NCBI GenBank assembly: GCA_021781815.1
Contig: JAJXWB010000021.1
Coordinates: forward strand, 1-64,000
DNA length: 64,000 nt
Direction of reading: 5' to 3'
DNA from: Pseudomonadota bacterium
Lineage (GTDB): Bacteria; Pseudomonadota; Alphaproteobacteria; Rhizobiales; Beijerinckiaceae
Shown: one piece after another, positions 49,261 to 60,599 of the stretch
How the letters are laid out: each line of letters opens with the position of its first letter
Position numbering within the stretch: the first letter of the stretch is position 1
Translations under genes and position numbers: made by a program
The notes under the pieces: generated by a model
Told to the model about the DNA's origin: nothing
Database searches by the model: none
The model's input: only the letters and a program-made list of their open reading frames with translations

Positions 49261-49282
49261 CCGAAAAGTCACGTATTTTCGG
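49261..49282. terminator. Inverted repeat between the DMT transporter and lpd genes, possible terminator
   Basis: CCGAAAA and TTTTCGG are perfect arms separated by 8 bases in the 185-base gap between convergent genes. No T tract follows on either strand, so it would be a weak or factor-assisted terminator for the transporter gene, the TCA operon, or both. The rest of the gap holds nothing recognisable. Confidence 0.35.
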
Positions 49283-49342
49283 CGCAGGGGCGGCGAAATG
49301 CGAGACACCAAGAGAGCGTCTCAAGCTTCCGACAAAGGCCGC

Positions 49343-50755
49343 TCAGATGTGAATCGTCCGCTTGTCGACGGCCATTGCGGCTTCCTTGAGCGCCTCCGAC
49401 ATGGTCGGATGAGCGTGGCAGGTGCGCGCCAGATCTTCCGCCGAGCCGCCGAATTCCATGAGCACGCAGGCCTCGGCGATCAGCTCGCCGGCCCCGAAGC
49501 CGAAGATGTGGGCGCCGAGCACCCGATCCGTCGCCGCATCGGCGAGAATTTTCACGATGCCGTCGGACTTGCGCATGGCGCGCGCGCGACCGTTGGCGGT
49601 GAATGGAAACTTGCCGACCTTGTAAGCGATGCCCTGCGCCTTCAGATCGTCCTCGGTCGCGCCGACCGAGGCGATTTCAGGGCTGGTGTACACCACGCCG
49701 GGAATGACATTGTAGTTCACATGGCCATGCTGACCGGCGAGAATCTCGGCGATGGCGATGCCCTCGTCCTCGGCCTTGTGCGCGAGCATGGGACCGCGCA
49801 CGACATCGCCGATGGCGTAGATGCCCGAGATATTGGTGGCGAAACGCTCATCGATGACGACACGGCCGCGATCGAGCGTGACGCCAACCTCCTCGAGGCC
49901 GAGACCTTGCGTATAGGGCGCGCGTCCCGTGGCGATCAGAACGCGGTCGGCTTCGATCGTCTGCGCCTCGCCGCCAGCCACTGGCTCGAATGTCACTTTC
50001 GCAGCGTCGCCCTTGACCGCGATTTCGGTCACCTTGCTCGCGAGTCTGAACGCGAAGCCCTGCTTTTCCAGCGTGCGTTGGAACTGCCTGACGATCTCGG
50101 TGTCCATGCCCGGCAGGATGCGGTCGAGGAATTCGATCACCGTCACTTCGGCGCCGAGGCGCCGCCACACGGAACCCAGTTCGAGGCCGATCACGCCGGC
50201 GCCGACCACCACGAGCTTCTTCGGAACGCCGGAAAGTTCGAGCGCGCCTGTCGAGGAGACGACGACCTTTTCGTCGATTGGAATCGGTGCGCCGTTCTTG
50301 TCGCGCAATTGCGCAACGTCGGAGCCGGTGGCGATGACGATTGTCTTCGTTTCGAGAACCTGCGCCTTGCCGTCTTCGCCGGTCACTTCGACCTTGCCGG
50401 CGCCGAGGATCTTGCCGGCGCCGAAGAACGCGTCGACCTTGTTTTTCTTGAGCAGGAAGGCGACGCCGTTGACGTTGGCTGCGACCGTGTCGGCCTTGTG
50501 CTTCATCATCGCCGGCAGATCGAGCTTCGGCTTGCCGACGACGACGCCGAGGGCTGGAAAATCATGGCCCACTTCCGCGAACATTTCGGACGCGTGCAGC
50601 AGCGCCTTGGAGGGAATGCAGCCGACGTTGAGACACGTGCCGCCGTGCGTCTTGCGCTTTTCGACGACGGCGACCTTCATGCCGAGCTGCGCCGCGCGGA
50701 TCGCGCACACATAGCCGCCGGGACCCGTGCCGATGACGATGAGATCGTAGGTCAT
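49343..50755 (-). CDS. lpdA: Dihydrolipoyl dehydrogenase (E3)
   Basis: FAD enzyme that reoxidises dihydrolipoamide on the 2-oxoglutarate dehydrogenase complex with NAD. The 470-residue product has the FAD-binding GTGPGGYVCA at 9-18, the redox disulfide GGTCLNVGCIPSK (Cys41, Cys46), the NAD-binding GAGVIGLELGSVW near 185-197, and the C-terminal HAHPTMSEALKEA with the catalytic His-Glu pair. It is the last gene of the mdh-sucCDAB-lpd series, which assigns it to the 2-oxoglutarate rather than the pyruvate complex. The antisense strand is open for 593 codons without coding meaning. Confidence 0.96.
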   Translation of the reverse strand: MTYDLIVIGTGPGGYVCAIRAAQLGMKVAVVEKRKTHGGTCLNVGCIPSKALLHASEMFAEVGHDFPALGVVVGKPKLDLPAMMKHKADTVAANVNGVAFLLKKNKVDAFFGAGKILGAGKVEVTGEDGKAQVLETKTIVIATGSDVAQLRDKNGAPIPIDEKVVVSSTGALELSGVPKKLVVVGAGVIGLELGSVWRRLGAEVTVIEFLDRILPGMDTEIVRQFQRTLEKQGFAFRLASKVTEIAVKGDAAKVTFEPVAGGEAQTIEADRVLIATGRAPYTQGLGLEEVGVTLDRGRVVIDERFATNISGIYAIGDVVRGPMLAHKAEDEGIAIAEILAGQHGHVNYNVIPGVVYTSPEIASVGATEDDLKAQGIAYKVGKFPFTANGRARAMRKSDGIVKILADAATDRVLGAHIFGFGAGELIAEACVLMEFGGSAEDLARTCHAHPTMSEALKEAAMAVDKRTIHI

Positions 50756-50786
50756 GTTTGCTCCGGAATTCCTCTGTTGCGGAGGC

Positions 50787-50865
50787 GTCATTCCTGCGAA
50801 AGCGGGAATCTAGTTCCCGATTTTCAGACAATGGGGAACTGGATCCCCGCTTTCGCGGGGACGAC
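50787..50865. repeat. Palindromic dispersed repeat between sucB and lpd
   Basis: A 79-base interrupted palindrome. The left arm starts GTCATTCCTGCGAAAGCGGGAAT and the right arm ends CCCCGCTTTCGCGGGGACGAC, each arm also forming its own small hairpin around GCGAAAGC. Translated, the element gives the well-known CESGN...WIPAFAG peptide produced by an abundant proteobacterial repeat family. It lies in the 125-base sucB-lpd spacer and would be present in the operon mRNA. Confidence 0.8.
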
Positions 50866-50880
50866 AGAAGCAGTTGAAGA

Positions 50881-52095
50881 TCACAGATCGAGCACCAGCC
50901 GCGCCGGGTCTTCCAGCCCCTCCTTCACGCGCACCAGGAACGTCACGGCTTCCTTGCCGTCGACGATGCGGTGATCGTAGGAGAGGGCGAGATACATCAT
51001 CGGGCGGATTTCGATCTTGCCGGCCACGACCATCGGCCGCTCCTGGATCTTGTGCATGCCGAGAATGCCGGACTGCGGCGCATTGAGAATCGGCGTCGAC
51101 ATCAGCGATCCGTAAACGCCGCCGTTCGAGATGGTGAACGTACCGCCCTGCATCTCGTCGATCGACAGCTTGCCGTCGCGCGCGCGCCTGCCGAAATCGC
51201 CGATCGCCTTTTCGACCTGCGCGATCGACATCTGGTCCGCGTCGCGCACCACCGGCACGACGAGGCCCTTGTCAGTGCCGACGGCGACGCCGATGTGGCA
51301 GAAGTTCTTGTAGATGATGTCCTGCCCGTCGATCTCGGCGTTGACGGCCGGAATCTCCTTGAGCGCCTGGCAGCAGGCCTTCACGAAGAAGCCCATGAAG
51401 CCGAGCTTGACGCCGTGCTTCTTCTCGAAGGCGTCCTTGTACTGCGTGCGCAGCGCCATCATCGCGGTCATGTCGACCTCGTTGAAGGTCGTCAGCATCG
51501 CTGCCGCGCTCTGGGCCTCTTTCAGGCGACGCGCAATCGTCTGGCGCAGCTTCGTCATCCTGACGCGTTCTTCACGCGCAGCATCCGTCGGCGCAGATGG
51601 CGCGCGGACAGCGATGGGCGCCGGCGCAGCGGCAGCCACCGGCGGATTGGCGAGATGGGCGAGCACGTCGCCCTTGAGAACCTGACCGCGTTTGCCGGAG
51701 CCTGCGACGCCTGCGGCGTCGACGCCAGCATCGGCTGCGACCTTCGCCGCAGCGGGCGACGGCGGCATGGCCGGACCGCCGGCGACAGGCGAAGGAGCTG
51801 GGGCCTTGGCGGGCGCGGGGGCCGCAGCTTTCGCCGGCGCTGCTGCGGCGCCGGCCGCGCCTTCCGCGATCTGGCCGAGCAGCGCGCCCGGCGCCACCGT
51901 CTCTCCATCTCTGGCGACGATCTCGGCCAGCACGCCGGAGGCCGGCGCATTGACTTCGAGCGTCACCTTGTCGGTCTCCAGTTCAACCAAAGGCTCGTCG
52001 GCCTTCACGGCGTCGCCCGGCTTCTTGAACCATTTGCCGATCGTCGCCTCGGAGACGGATTCGCCGAGTGTGGGAACGCGGATTTCTGTGGCCAT
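50881..52095 (-). CDS. sucB: Dihydrolipoyl succinyltransferase (E2 of 2-oxoglutarate dehydrogenase)
   Basis: Core of the 2-oxoglutarate dehydrogenase complex. The 404-residue product contains one lipoyl domain (about 1-77) with the lipoylated Lys43 in ETDKVTLEV, an Ala/Pro-rich linker (about 80-112), a peripheral-subunit-binding domain (about 112-148), and the catalytic domain with [15 protein letters not shown] near 372-386 carrying the active His and Asp. It lies 42 bases after sucA. Confidence 0.96.
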   Translation of the reverse strand: MATEIRVPTLGESVSEATIGKWFKKPGDAVKADEPLVELETDKVTLEVNAPASGVLAEIVARDGETVAPGALLGQIAEGAAGAAAAPAKAAAPAPAKAPAPSPVAGGPAMPPSPAAAKVAADAGVDAAGVAGSGKRGQVLKGDVLAHLANPPVAAAAPAPIAVRAPSAPTDAAREERVRMTKLRQTIARRLKEAQSAAAMLTTFNEVDMTAMMALRTQYKDAFEKKHGVKLGFMGFFVKACCQALKEIPAVNAEIDGQDIIYKNFCHIGVAVGTDKGLVVPVVRDADQMSIAQVEKAIGDFGRRARDGKLSIDEMQGGTFTISNGGVYGSLMSTPILNAPQSGILGMHKIQERPMVVAGKIEIRPMMYLALSYDHRIVDGKEAVTFLVRVKEGLEDPARLVLDL

Positions 52096-52104
52096 GTGAT
52101 CATT

Positions 52105-52118
52105 CCGCCGCGAGGCGG
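52105..52118. other. Short hairpin in the sucA-sucB spacer
   Basis: CCGCC and GGCGG arms enclose a four-base loop inside the 42-base gap, just before the sucB ribosome-binding region. It is small, but it repeats the pattern of hairpins at the non-overlapping junctions of this operon. Confidence 0.3.
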
Positions 52119-52137
52119 TCCCTGAATAGAGGCCGCG

Positions 52138-55134
52138 TCAGGCGGCGAATGCTTCGTCCATGAAGGCCTTCAATTGCGCGAGATGGCGCGACATGGTGCC
52201 GGTTGCCGTCGCCGCGGACGCCGGGCGCCCCGCATAGACAGGACGCTTCGTTTTGGCGCCGGCCTGTCCGAGCACCCATTCGAGATAGGGCTCGACGAAG
52301 CTCCATGCGCCCATGTTCTTCGGCTCTTCCTGGCACCACACGACGTCGGCCTTCTTGAAGCGCGACATTTCGCCGACCAGCGCCTTGAGCGGGAACGGAT
52401 AGAGCTGTTCGACGCGCAGGAGATAGACGTCGTCGATTCCACGCTTCTCGCGCTCTTCATACAGGTCGTAATAGACCTTGCCGGCGCAGAGCACGACGCG
52501 ACGGATCTTCTCGTCCTTCACGAGCTTGATCTTTTCGCCTTCGAGACGCTCGGCGTCGTCGGCTATCCACCGCTGGAAATATGTCGCTGGCCCCATTTCC
52601 TCGATCCGCGAGACGCACCGCTTGTGGCGCAGCAGCGATTTCGGCGTCATCAGGATCAACGGCTTGCGGATGTCGCGGCAGAGCTGGCGGCGCAGGGCGT
52701 GGAAATAGTTGGCCGGGGTCGTGCAATTGGCGACCTGCATGTTGTCTTCCGCGCACATCTGCAGATAGCGTTCGAGACGCGCGGAGGAATGCTCGGGGCC
52801 CTGTCCTTCGTAGCCGTGCGGCAGCAGGCAGACCAGGCCGGACATGCGCAGCCACTTGCGCTCGCCCGACGAGATGAACTGATCGAACAGCACCTGCGCG
52901 CCGTTGGCGAAATCGCCGAATTGCGCCTCCCACAGGGTCAGGGCTTCGGGTTCGGCGAGCGAGTAGCCGTATTCGAAGCCGAGAACGGCTTCTTCCGACA
53001 GCATCGAATTGATGACCTCGTACTTGCCCTGCTTGCCCTCGTTCAGGTGATTGAGCGGCGCATAACGGCGCTCGGTCTCCTGGTCGATCAGCATCGAGTG
53101 ACGCTGTGAAAATGTGCCGCGCTCGCAGTCCTGACCGGACAGTCGCACGCGGCGGCCATCCCACAGGAAGGTTGCGAAGGCGAGCGCTTCAGCCATGGCC
53201 CAGTCTATGCCCTGGCCGGTCTCGGCCATCTTGCGGCGGTTGTCGAGAAACCTCTGGATCGTGCGATGGACGTTGAATCCATCTGGCGCCTGAGTGAGCT
53301 TCACGCCGAGCGTCCGCAGGTGGTCGATCTCGACGCCCGTCTTGCCGCGGCGGTCGTCCTCGGTGGCCTCGCTGGCGGCCTTCAGACCGGCCCAACGACC
53401 GTCAAGCCAGTCGGCCTTGTTCGGCTTGTAGGCCTGCCCCGCCTCGAATTCGGCTTCGAGGCGATGACGCCAGTCGCCGGTCATCTTGTCGACTTCGCCG
53501 CTGGTGACGAGGCCCTCGCCGATCAGCTTCTCGCCGTAAATCTCGAGCGTCGATTTGTGCGTGCGGATCTTGCGGTACATCAGCGGCTGGGTGAATGCCG
53601 GCTCGTCGCCTTCATTGTGGCCGAAACGGCGATAGCACCACATGTCGATGACGACAGGTTTCTGGAAACGCTGGCGGAATTCGGTCGCGACCTTTGCGGC
53701 GAACACGACCGCTTCCGGATCGTCGCCGTTCACGTGGAAGATCGGCGCCTCCACCATTTTGGCGACATCGGACGGGTAGGGCGAGGAGCGCGAATAGCGC
53801 GGATAGGTGGTGAAGCCGATCTGGTTGTTGATGATGAAATGAATCGAACCGCCGGTGCGGTGGCCCTTCAGGCCCGACAGTCCCAGGCATTCTGCAACGA
53901 CGCCCTGACCGGCGAAAGCCGCGTCGCCGTGGATCAGCAGCGGCATGACGGCGCGCCGGTCATCGCGCGTACATTTGTGCTGGTCCTGCTTGGCGCGCAC
54001 CTTGCCGAGCACGACCGGATCGACGATTTCCAGATGCGACGGGTTGGCGGTCAGCGACAGGTGGACCTTGTTATTGTCGAACTCGCGGTCGGACGACGCG
54101 CCAAGATGATATTTTACGTCGCCGGATCCCTCGACTTCGTCAGGCAGGAACGAGCCGCCCTTGAATTCATGGAACAGCGCGCGATGCGGCTTGCCCATCA
54201 CCTGGCAAAGAATGTTCAGGCGTCCGCGATGGGCCATGCCGAACACGATTTCTTTCGCGCCGAGCGCGCCGCCGCGCTTGATGATCTGCTCGAGCGCGGG
54301 AATGATCGATTCGCCGCCATCCAGCCCGAATCGCTTGGTGCCAGTGTATTTGACGTCGATGAACTTCTCGAATCCTTCCGCCTCAACCAGCTTCTGCAGG
54401 ATTGCGCGCTTGCCCTCCCGGGTGAAGGCGATCTCCTTGTGCGGCCCTTCGATGCGTTCCTGAATCCAGGCCTTTTCGGCTGGATCGGAAATGTGCATGA
54501 ATTCGTAGCCGATCGTCGAGCAATAGGTGCGGCGCAGGATCGCCAGCATCTCGAAGATGGTCGCGTATTCCATGCCGAGCACGTGATCGATGAAGATCTT
54601 GCGGTCGTAGTCGCTGTCCTCGAAGCCGTAGGTCGAGGGATGAAGCTCCTCATGATCCAGTCGCGCCTCGATGTCGAGCGGGTCGAGATTGGCGTGCAGA
54701 TGCCCGCGCATGCGGTATGCGCGAATCATCATGATCGCGCGCACTGAATCGCGCGTCGCGCGATGCAGATCGGCGGCAGAGAGTTCGGCGCCGGTCGCGG
54801 CAGCTTTCGTCTTGATTTTTTCGCCGAGCGCCTTGGTGGTCGCGCCCCAGTCCCCGTCCAGCGCGGACACCAGTTCACCATTGGCCGCAACCGGCCAGTT
54901 GGGGCGCTTCCAGGATGCGCCGCGCGCGTTCTTCTCGACCGCGGCCCGTTCGTCGTTCAGGCTTTCAAAAAATTCGCGCCATTCCGCGTCGACCGAGGCC
55001 GGGTTCTTTTCGTAGGAGTCCTGGAGCTGCGCGACATAGGCGGCGTTGCCGCCATACAGGAAGGATGTATCCGCGAAGGTCTCGTTCTCGGTGGAACGCG
55101 CCACGCCGCTTCCATTCGATCCGTTATCGGCCAT
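52138..55134 (-). CDS. sucA: 2-Oxoglutarate dehydrogenase E1 component
   Basis: Thiamine-diphosphate enzyme decarboxylating 2-oxoglutarate and succinylating the lipoyl group of SucB. The 998-residue product begins with the E1o N-terminal segment NAAYVAQLQDSYEKNPASVDAEWREFF, which anchors to E2. It has GMAHRGRLN near 273-281, the TPP motif starting GDAAFAGQGVVAE near 400 and ending in NNQIGFTT near 435, and the transketolase-like domain with GFEYGYSLAEPEALTLWEAQFGDF near 717. The frame extends beyond 55134 as a shadow. It follows sucD by 124 bases. Confidence 0.97.
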   Translation of the reverse strand: MADNGSNGSGVARSTENETFADTSFLYGGNAAYVAQLQDSYEKNPASVDAEWREFFESLNDERAAVEKNARGASWKRPNWPVAANGELVSALDGDWGATTKALGEKIKTKAAATGAELSAADLHRATRDSVRAIMMIRAYRMRGHLHANLDPLDIEARLDHEELHPSTYGFEDSDYDRKIFIDHVLGMEYATIFEMLAILRRTYCSTIGYEFMHISDPAEKAWIQERIEGPHKEIAFTREGKRAILQKLVEAEGFEKFIDVKYTGTKRFGLDGGESIIPALEQIIKRGGALGAKEIVFGMAHRGRLNILCQVMGKPHRALFHEFKGGSFLPDEVEGSGDVKYHLGASSDREFDNNKVHLSLTANPSHLEIVDPVVLGKVRAKQDQHKCTRDDRRAVMPLLIHGDAAFAGQGVVAECLGLSGLKGHRTGGSIHFIINNQIGFTTYPRYSRSSPYPSDVAKMVEAPIFHVNGDDPEAVVFAAKVATEFRQRFQKPVVIDMWCYRRFGHNEGDEPAFTQPLMYRKIRTHKSTLEIYGEKLIGEGLVTSGEVDKMTGDWRHRLEAEFEAGQAYKPNKADWLDGRWAGLKAASEATEDDRRGKTGVEIDHLRTLGVKLTQAPDGFNVHRTIQRFLDNRRKMAETGQGIDWAMAEALAFATFLWDGRRVRLSGQDCERGTFSQRHSMLIDQETERRYAPLNHLNEGKQGKYEVINSMLSEEAVLGFEYGYSLAEPEALTLWEAQFGDFANGAQVLFDQFISSGERKWLRMSGLVCLLPHGYEGQGPEHSSARLERYLQMCAEDNMQVANCTTPANYFHALRRQLCRDIRKPLILMTPKSLLRHKRCVSRIEEMGPATYFQRWIADDAERLEGEKIKLVKDEKIRRVVLCAGKVYYDLYEEREKRGIDDVYLLRVEQLYPFPLKALVGEMSRFKKADVVWCQEEPKNMGAWSFVEPYLEWVLGQAGAKTKRPVYAGRPASAATATGTMSRHLAQLKAFMDEAFAA

Positions 55135-55216
55135 GTCTGGTCTCCTTCGGACTTCGCGCGCACATGCGCCGCCAAAGCATTCGCGTCGCACCTTCGCCGA
55201 AGGCGCGCCGTCAATG

Positions 55217-55239
55217 GGCCGGGATGCTCGATCCCGGCC
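55217..55239. other. Hairpin in the sucD-sucA spacer
   Basis: A perfect 9-base stem GGCCGGGAT / ATCCCGGCC around a 5-base loop lies between the two genes. No T tract follows, so it is not an intrinsic terminator. It could act as an mRNA processing or stability element. Confidence 0.5.
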
Positions 55240-55258
55240 TTCTGCATATGATCGCCGA

Positions 55259-56143
55259 TCAGCCCTTGAGCAGGTCGGCGAGCGTCTTGCCGAGACGCGC
55301 CGGCGAAGGCGACACCACGATGCCCGCCGATTCCATCGCCGCGATCTTGTCTTCCGCGCCGCCCTTGCCGCCCGAGATAATCGCGCCGGCGTGGCCCATG
55401 CGACGTCCAGGAGGCGCCGTGCGGCCGGCGATGAAGCCAACGGTCGGCTTCTTGCGGCCCTTCCTAGCTTCGTCCTTCAGGAACTGCGCCGCGTCTTCTT
55501 CGGCCGAGCCGCCAATCTCGCCGATCATGATGATCGATTTGGTCTCGTCGTCGGCGAGGAACATTTCGAGGATGTCGATGAATTCGGTGCCCTTGACCGG
55601 ATCGCCGCCGATGCCGACGGCGGAGGTCTGGCCGAGGCCGACCTGCGTCGTCTGGAACACGGCTTCGTAGGTCAGCGTGCCCGAGCGCGAAACAACGCCG
55701 ACAGAGCCGCGTTTGAAAATGTTGCCAGGCATGATGCCGATCTTGCATTCGCCGGCCGTCATCACGCCGGGGCAGTTCGGCCCGATAAGACGCGACTTCG
55801 AGCCGATCAGCGACCGCTTGACGCGGATCATGTCCTGAACCGGAATGCCCTCGGTGATGCAGACGATGAGCGGAATCTCCGCATCGATCGCCTCGCAGAT
55901 CGCGTCGGCTGCGCCCGGCGGCGGAACGTAGACGACGCTGGCGTCGGCGCCGGTCTTTTCACGCGCTTCGGCCACCGTGTCGAAGATCGGCAGGCCCAGA
56001 TGCGTGGCGCCGCCCTTGCCGGGCGAGGTGCCGCCGACCATTTTGGTGCCATAGGCGATCGCCTGCTCGGAATGGAAAGTGCCGTTCTTGCCGGTGAAGC
56101 CCTGGCAGATGACCTTGGTGTCTTTGGTGATGAGGACGGACAT
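55259..56143 (-). CDS. sucD: Succinyl-CoA synthetase subunit alpha
   Basis: Alpha subunit of succinyl-CoA ligase, forming ATP or GTP from succinyl-CoA. The 294-residue product has the CoA-binding N-terminal domain with [11 protein letters not shown] near 14-24, GGTSPGKGG near 37-45, and the phosphorylated His251 in [14 protein letters not shown]. It overlaps the sucC stop by one base (TGATG) and is therefore coupled. Linkage to mdh and sucAB favours SucD over the homologous malate thiokinase MtkB of serine-cycle organisms. Confidence 0.95.
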   Translation of the reverse strand: MSVLITKDTKVICQGFTGKNGTFHSEQAIAYGTKMVGGTSPGKGGATHLGLPIFDTVAEAREKTGADASVVYVPPPGAADAICEAIDAEIPLIVCITEGIPVQDMIRVKRSLIGSKSRLIGPNCPGVMTAGECKIGIMPGNIFKRGSVGVVSRSGTLTYEAVFQTTQVGLGQTSAVGIGGDPVKGTEFIDILEMFLADDETKSIIMIGEIGGSAEEDAAQFLKDEARKGRKKPTVGFIAGRTAPPGRRMGHAGAIISGGKGGAEDKIAAMESAGIVVSPSPARLGKTLADLLKG

Positions 56144-57342
56144 CAGGCGGCTTCCTTCACGGCTTTCACGATCTTCTGGGCGGCGTCGTCGAGGTCGTCG
56201 GCGGGGATCACGTTGAGCCTGGACTCGCTGATGATCTTCTTGCCCTGCTCTACATTGGTGCCTTCGAGGCGCACGACCAGCGGCACCTTGAGCCCGACTT
56301 CCTTGACGGCAGCGATCACGCCCTCGGCGATGATGTCGCATTTCATGATGCCGCCGAAGATGTTGATCAGGATGCCCTTGACGTTCGGATCGGCGGTGAT
56401 GATCTTGAACGCCGCCGTCACCTTTTCCTTGCTCGCGCCGCCGCCGACGTCGAGGAAGTTCGCCGGGCTTTCGCCGTAGAGCTTGATGATGTCCATGGTC
56501 GCCATGGCCAGGCCCGCGCCGTTGACCATGCAGCCGATCGTACCGTCGAGCGTGATGTAGTTGAGGTCGTATTTCGACGCCTCGAGCTCCTTGGCGTCTT
56601 CCTCGGTCTCGTCGCGCAGCGCGGCGATTTCGGGGTGGCGATACAGCGCGTTGTTGTCGAACGACACCTTGGCGTCGAGGCACTTGAGGTTGCCGTCGGT
56701 CGTGACGATCAGCGGGTTGATCTCGAGCATCTCCATGTCCTTCGCGACGAAGGCGGCATAGAGATTGCCGATCAGCGCGCCCGCCTGCTTGGCGAGATCG
56801 CCTTCGAGGCCGAGCGCCTGCGCGACGCGGCGACCGTGATGGCCCATCACGCCCGTCGCCGGATCGACGGAGAAGGTGACGATCTTCTCAGGCGTCTTGT
56901 GCGCGACTTCCTCGATATCCATGCCGCCCTCCGTCGAGACGACGAAGGCGATGCGCGAGGTCGTGCGATCGACGAGCATCGACAGGTAGAATTCCTTGGC
57001 GATGTCGGAGCCTTCCTCGATGTAGAGGCGGTTCACCTGTTTGCCGGCGGCGCCGGTCTGGATGGTGACGAGCGTCGCCCCGAGCATCTGCTTGACGTTG
57101 GCGACGACGTCCTCGACCGACTTGGCCAGGCGCACGCCGCCCTTGTCTCCGGCCGAGGCTTCCTTGAACTTGCCCTTGCCGCGTCCGCCGGCATGGATCT
57201 GGGACTTCACGACCCAGAGCGGGCCGCCGAGTTCCCGGGCTGCCTTTTCGGCGTCTTCCGCCTTGAGGATGGCGACGCCGCGCGAAACGGGCGCGCCGAA
57301 TTCCTTCAGGACGGCCTTGGCCTGATATTCATGGATGTTCAT
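56143..57342 (-). CDS. sucC: Succinyl-CoA synthetase subunit beta
   Basis: Beta subunit with an ATP-grasp domain. The 399 residues begin [19 protein letters not shown], the family hallmark. [17 protein letters not shown] near 45-61 belongs to the ATP-grasp fold. [12 protein letters not shown] near 196-207 and [14 protein letters not shown] near 260-273 lead into the ligase domain with [13 protein letters not shown] near 320-332. GGAGGGG lies upstream of the ATG. It is the second gene of the TCA operon, 100 bases after mdh. Confidence 0.96.
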   Translation of the reverse strand: MNIHEYQAKAVLKEFGAPVSRGVAILKAEDAEKAARELGGPLWVVKSQIHAGGRGKGKFKEASAGDKGGVRLAKSVEDVVANVKQMLGATLVTIQTGAAGKQVNRLYIEEGSDIAKEFYLSMLVDRTTSRIAFVVSTEGGMDIEEVAHKTPEKIVTFSVDPATGVMGHHGRRVAQALGLEGDLAKQAGALIGNLYAAFVAKDMEMLEINPLIVTTDGNLKCLDAKVSFDNNALYRHPEIAALRDETEEDAKELEASKYDLNYITLDGTIGCMVNGAGLAMATMDIIKLYGESPANFLDVGGGASKEKVTAAFKIITADPNVKGILINIFGGIMKCDIIAEGVIAAVKEVGLKVPLVVRLEGTNVEQGKKIISESRLNVIPADDLDDAAQKIVKAVKEAA

Positions 57343-57404
57343 TCGAAACTTCCCCTCCTATCCCGGCGCGAAGCCTCGCCCGGGGCAGCCGCAGACAAGC
57401 CGGA

Positions 57405-57429
57405 CCCGGCCGCTGATCCAGCGGCCGGG
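57405..57429. other. Strong hairpin in the mdh-sucC spacer
   Basis: An 11-base perfect stem CCCGGCCGCTG / CAGCGGCCGGG closes a 3-base loop. On the coding (minus) strand it is followed by TCCGG, not T residues, so read-through into sucC is expected. It may slow 3' decay of mdh mRNA or be a processing site. Confidence 0.55.
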
Positions 57430-57442
57430 CCTGTTCTTTCGA

Positions 57443-58726
<1,284 letters not shown>

Positions 58727-59341
58727 TCAATATCGTCCTGTTCCAAGGGCTTGCAGGAGCAGCCGCGTCACCCGCGAGGCTCGGAGATCGATCGCCGAGC
58801 GCGGCGTCGTCACATCGAGGGCGATGGCGGTCGGATGGACAAAACGATGAGTTAGATCGAACACCAGCGCGAGCGCGCGCCGCAAATCGATCGCCTGAAA
58901 GCTGCCCTGAGCGAAGCCTTCCTCTATCGTTCGCTGCACCGCGCCCTGCAAGCGGCCGCGGTGCTTGCGCGCAATGCTGCTATTCGTTTCGGCCGCCTGG
59001 ACCAGCAACCGGAACAATTGCGGATCGCGCTCCAGCTTGTCCCGGTAGGAGCGGTGGATCGCGAACAGGATTCGTTCAAGTTTGTCCGGCGCGGGGTCGG
59101 GCCCCTCCGCAATCACCCGGACCTCCGCCTCGATCGGCCGCAGCCAGGCGGATGTGACCTCGCCCAGCAAAGCCGCCTTTGACGGAAAATAACGGTAGAC
59201 GTTCGCGTGCGACATGCCGGCGGCTTCCGCGATGTCGACCACGGTCGTGCGGCGCGGACCGAAGCGCCGCAGGAAACCGGCCGCCGCTTCCACGATGCGC
59301 AAGTCCGCCGCGAGATTCTGCTCCTTGTCGTCGATGGCCAT
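58727..59341 (-). CDS. TetR/AcrR-family transcriptional regulator
   Basis: A 204-residue repressor-type protein. The N-terminal helix-turn-helix lies at about residues 15-62: FLRRFGPRRTTVVDIAEAAGMSHANVYRYFPSKAALL, with the recognition helix SHANVYRYF. The ligand domain ends in DLTHRFVHPTAI near 170, typical of a subgroup related to AefR/YxaF-like regulators. It lies 6 bases after zapE and is the last gene before the mdh upstream region. Its own target is unknown; nearby AT-rich repeats at 58688 are candidates. Confidence 0.88.
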   Translation of the reverse strand: MAIDDKEQNLAADLRIVEAAAGFLRRFGPRRTTVVDIAEAAGMSHANVYRYFPSKAALLGEVTSAWLRPIEAEVRVIAEGPDPAPDKLERILFAIHRSYRDKLERDPQLFRLLVQAAETNSSIARKHRGRLQGAVQRTIEEGFAQGSFQAIDLRRALALVFDLTHRFVHPTAIALDVTTPRSAIDLRASRVTRLLLQALGTGRY

Positions 59342-59347
59342 CGCGCC

Positions 59348-60520
59348 TCAGGTTTCGACGAGTCCGCCGGCATCGCCGGATGCGTCCGAGAGCGAGCCGT
59401 GAGGAAGCGCCAGATAGTCGTCCGATTGCATTTCAATCAAGCGCGATACGGTGCGATCGAATTCGAACGCCTCGTGTCCGCCTTCGCCATTGTAGAGAAG
59501 CTGGGGCGATGCGGCGGCGGCGGCGATCAATTTCACGCGGTGATCGTAGAGAGCATCGATCAACACGATAAACCGTTTCACCTCGTTCTTTTTCGCCGGG
59601 TTCAGTATCGGCACGCCGTCGAGCACGAGCGTATGAAAAACCCGAGCGATCTCGACGAAATCGGTGGCGCCGAGCGGGACGACGCAGAGATCGTGATAAT
59701 GGAATCGGGCTACGTTGTGCGCGACCTCGGGAATTGGAACGTCCCGGCCGAGCACGCGAACAGTCCCCGGCTCTCCGGCCTCGACGCCCGTCAATGCGGT
59801 GAAAATCTTCTCCAGCGCCATTGTCGACGCCAGACCGAGCGGGGTGAACCACACATCCGAGGCCGAAAGCTTCTCCAGACGAAAATCGGTCCGTGATTCC
59901 AGCCTGAATACGTCCATCCTGTTGCGGATCATGGCGATGAACGGCAGGAACAGAACGCGGTTGAGCCCGTCGCGGTAGAGATCGTCCGGTTCGACGTTCG
60001 ACGTCGACACGACCACAACGCCGCGTGCGAACAGAGCCTGGAACAGACGTCCCAGAATCATGGCGTCAGCGATGTCGGTGACGGCCAATTCGTCGAAACA
60101 GAGCAGCCACGCGGATTCAGCAAGATCCGCGGCGACGGGCGCAATCGGATCGTCGCCTGTAACCAGGCCGGCCTTCTTTTTCCGCCGCCACTCGTGGATG
60201 CGCGCGTGCACGTCGGCCATGAAAGAATGAAAATGCACACGCCGCTTTCGCTTGACGACGACCGTTTCAAAGAACAGGTCCATCAGCATGGTCTTGCCGC
60301 GGCCGACCGGTCCCCACAGGTATAGCCCACGTGGGACGGTCGAACGTTTGCCGGCGCCAAACAGCCAGCCAAGCGCGCTCGACTTGTGGGCGAGCCGCGA
60401 TTCCGCCAGTTCGGCGCAGAGGCTGTCGAGCCGCCTGACGGCGGCCTCCTGCGCGGGGTCGCGCTCGATCAGGCCTAGCTGGACCCGCTCGGAATAACGC
60501 CGTTCGATCGTCCCGGCCAT
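59348..60520 (-). CDS. zapE: Cell division protein ZapE (AFG1-like ATPase)
   Basis: A 390-residue AFG1-family ATPase, which in E. coli acts on the Z-ring and whose mitochondrial relative aids turnover of respiratory subunits. Walker A is GPVGRGKTM at 70-78, followed by LMDLFFE. The RRVHFHSFMADVHARIHEWR block near 92-111 and Walker B LLCFDELAVTDIADAMIL near 138-155 are signatures. The C-terminal VLIDALYDHRVKL matches the family. In Rhizobiales it commonly precedes mdh; here a TetR gene sits between them. Confidence 0.93.
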   Translation of the reverse strand: MAGTIERRYSERVQLGLIERDPAQEAAVRRLDSLCAELAESRLAHKSSALGWLFGAGKRSTVPRGLYLWGPVGRGKTMLMDLFFETVVVKRKRRVHFHSFMADVHARIHEWRRKKKAGLVTGDDPIAPVAADLAESAWLLCFDELAVTDIADAMILGRLFQALFARGVVVVSTSNVEPDDLYRDGLNRVLFLPFIAMIRNRMDVFRLESRTDFRLEKLSASDVWFTPLGLASTMALEKIFTALTGVEAGEPGTVRVLGRDVPIPEVAHNVARFHYHDLCVVPLGATDFVEIARVFHTLVLDGVPILNPAKKNEVKRFIVLIDALYDHRVKLIAAAAASPQLLYNGEGGHEAFEFDRTVSRLIEMQSDDYLALPHGSLSDASGDAGGLVET

Positions 60521-60599
60521 GCAGGCTCCCTTGCGTCAGGCTATCGCCGGACGACCTTTCGCAACGCAATAGATCGTTTGAACCGTCCCGCCAACGCCT

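Noticed and set aside
55259-57342. SucCD as the malate thiokinase (MtkAB) of the serine cycle
   Set aside because: The homologues are similar, and the organism may be a methylotroph, but the genes sit between mdh and sucA in a TCA operon rather than beside serine-cycle genes such as mcl or ppc.
58727-59341. TetR protein as the CcrR-type activator of ccr
   Set aside because: A TetR-family activator of ccr is known in Methylobacterium, but this gene is about 12 kb from ccr and the subgroup cannot be told from the sequence by eye.
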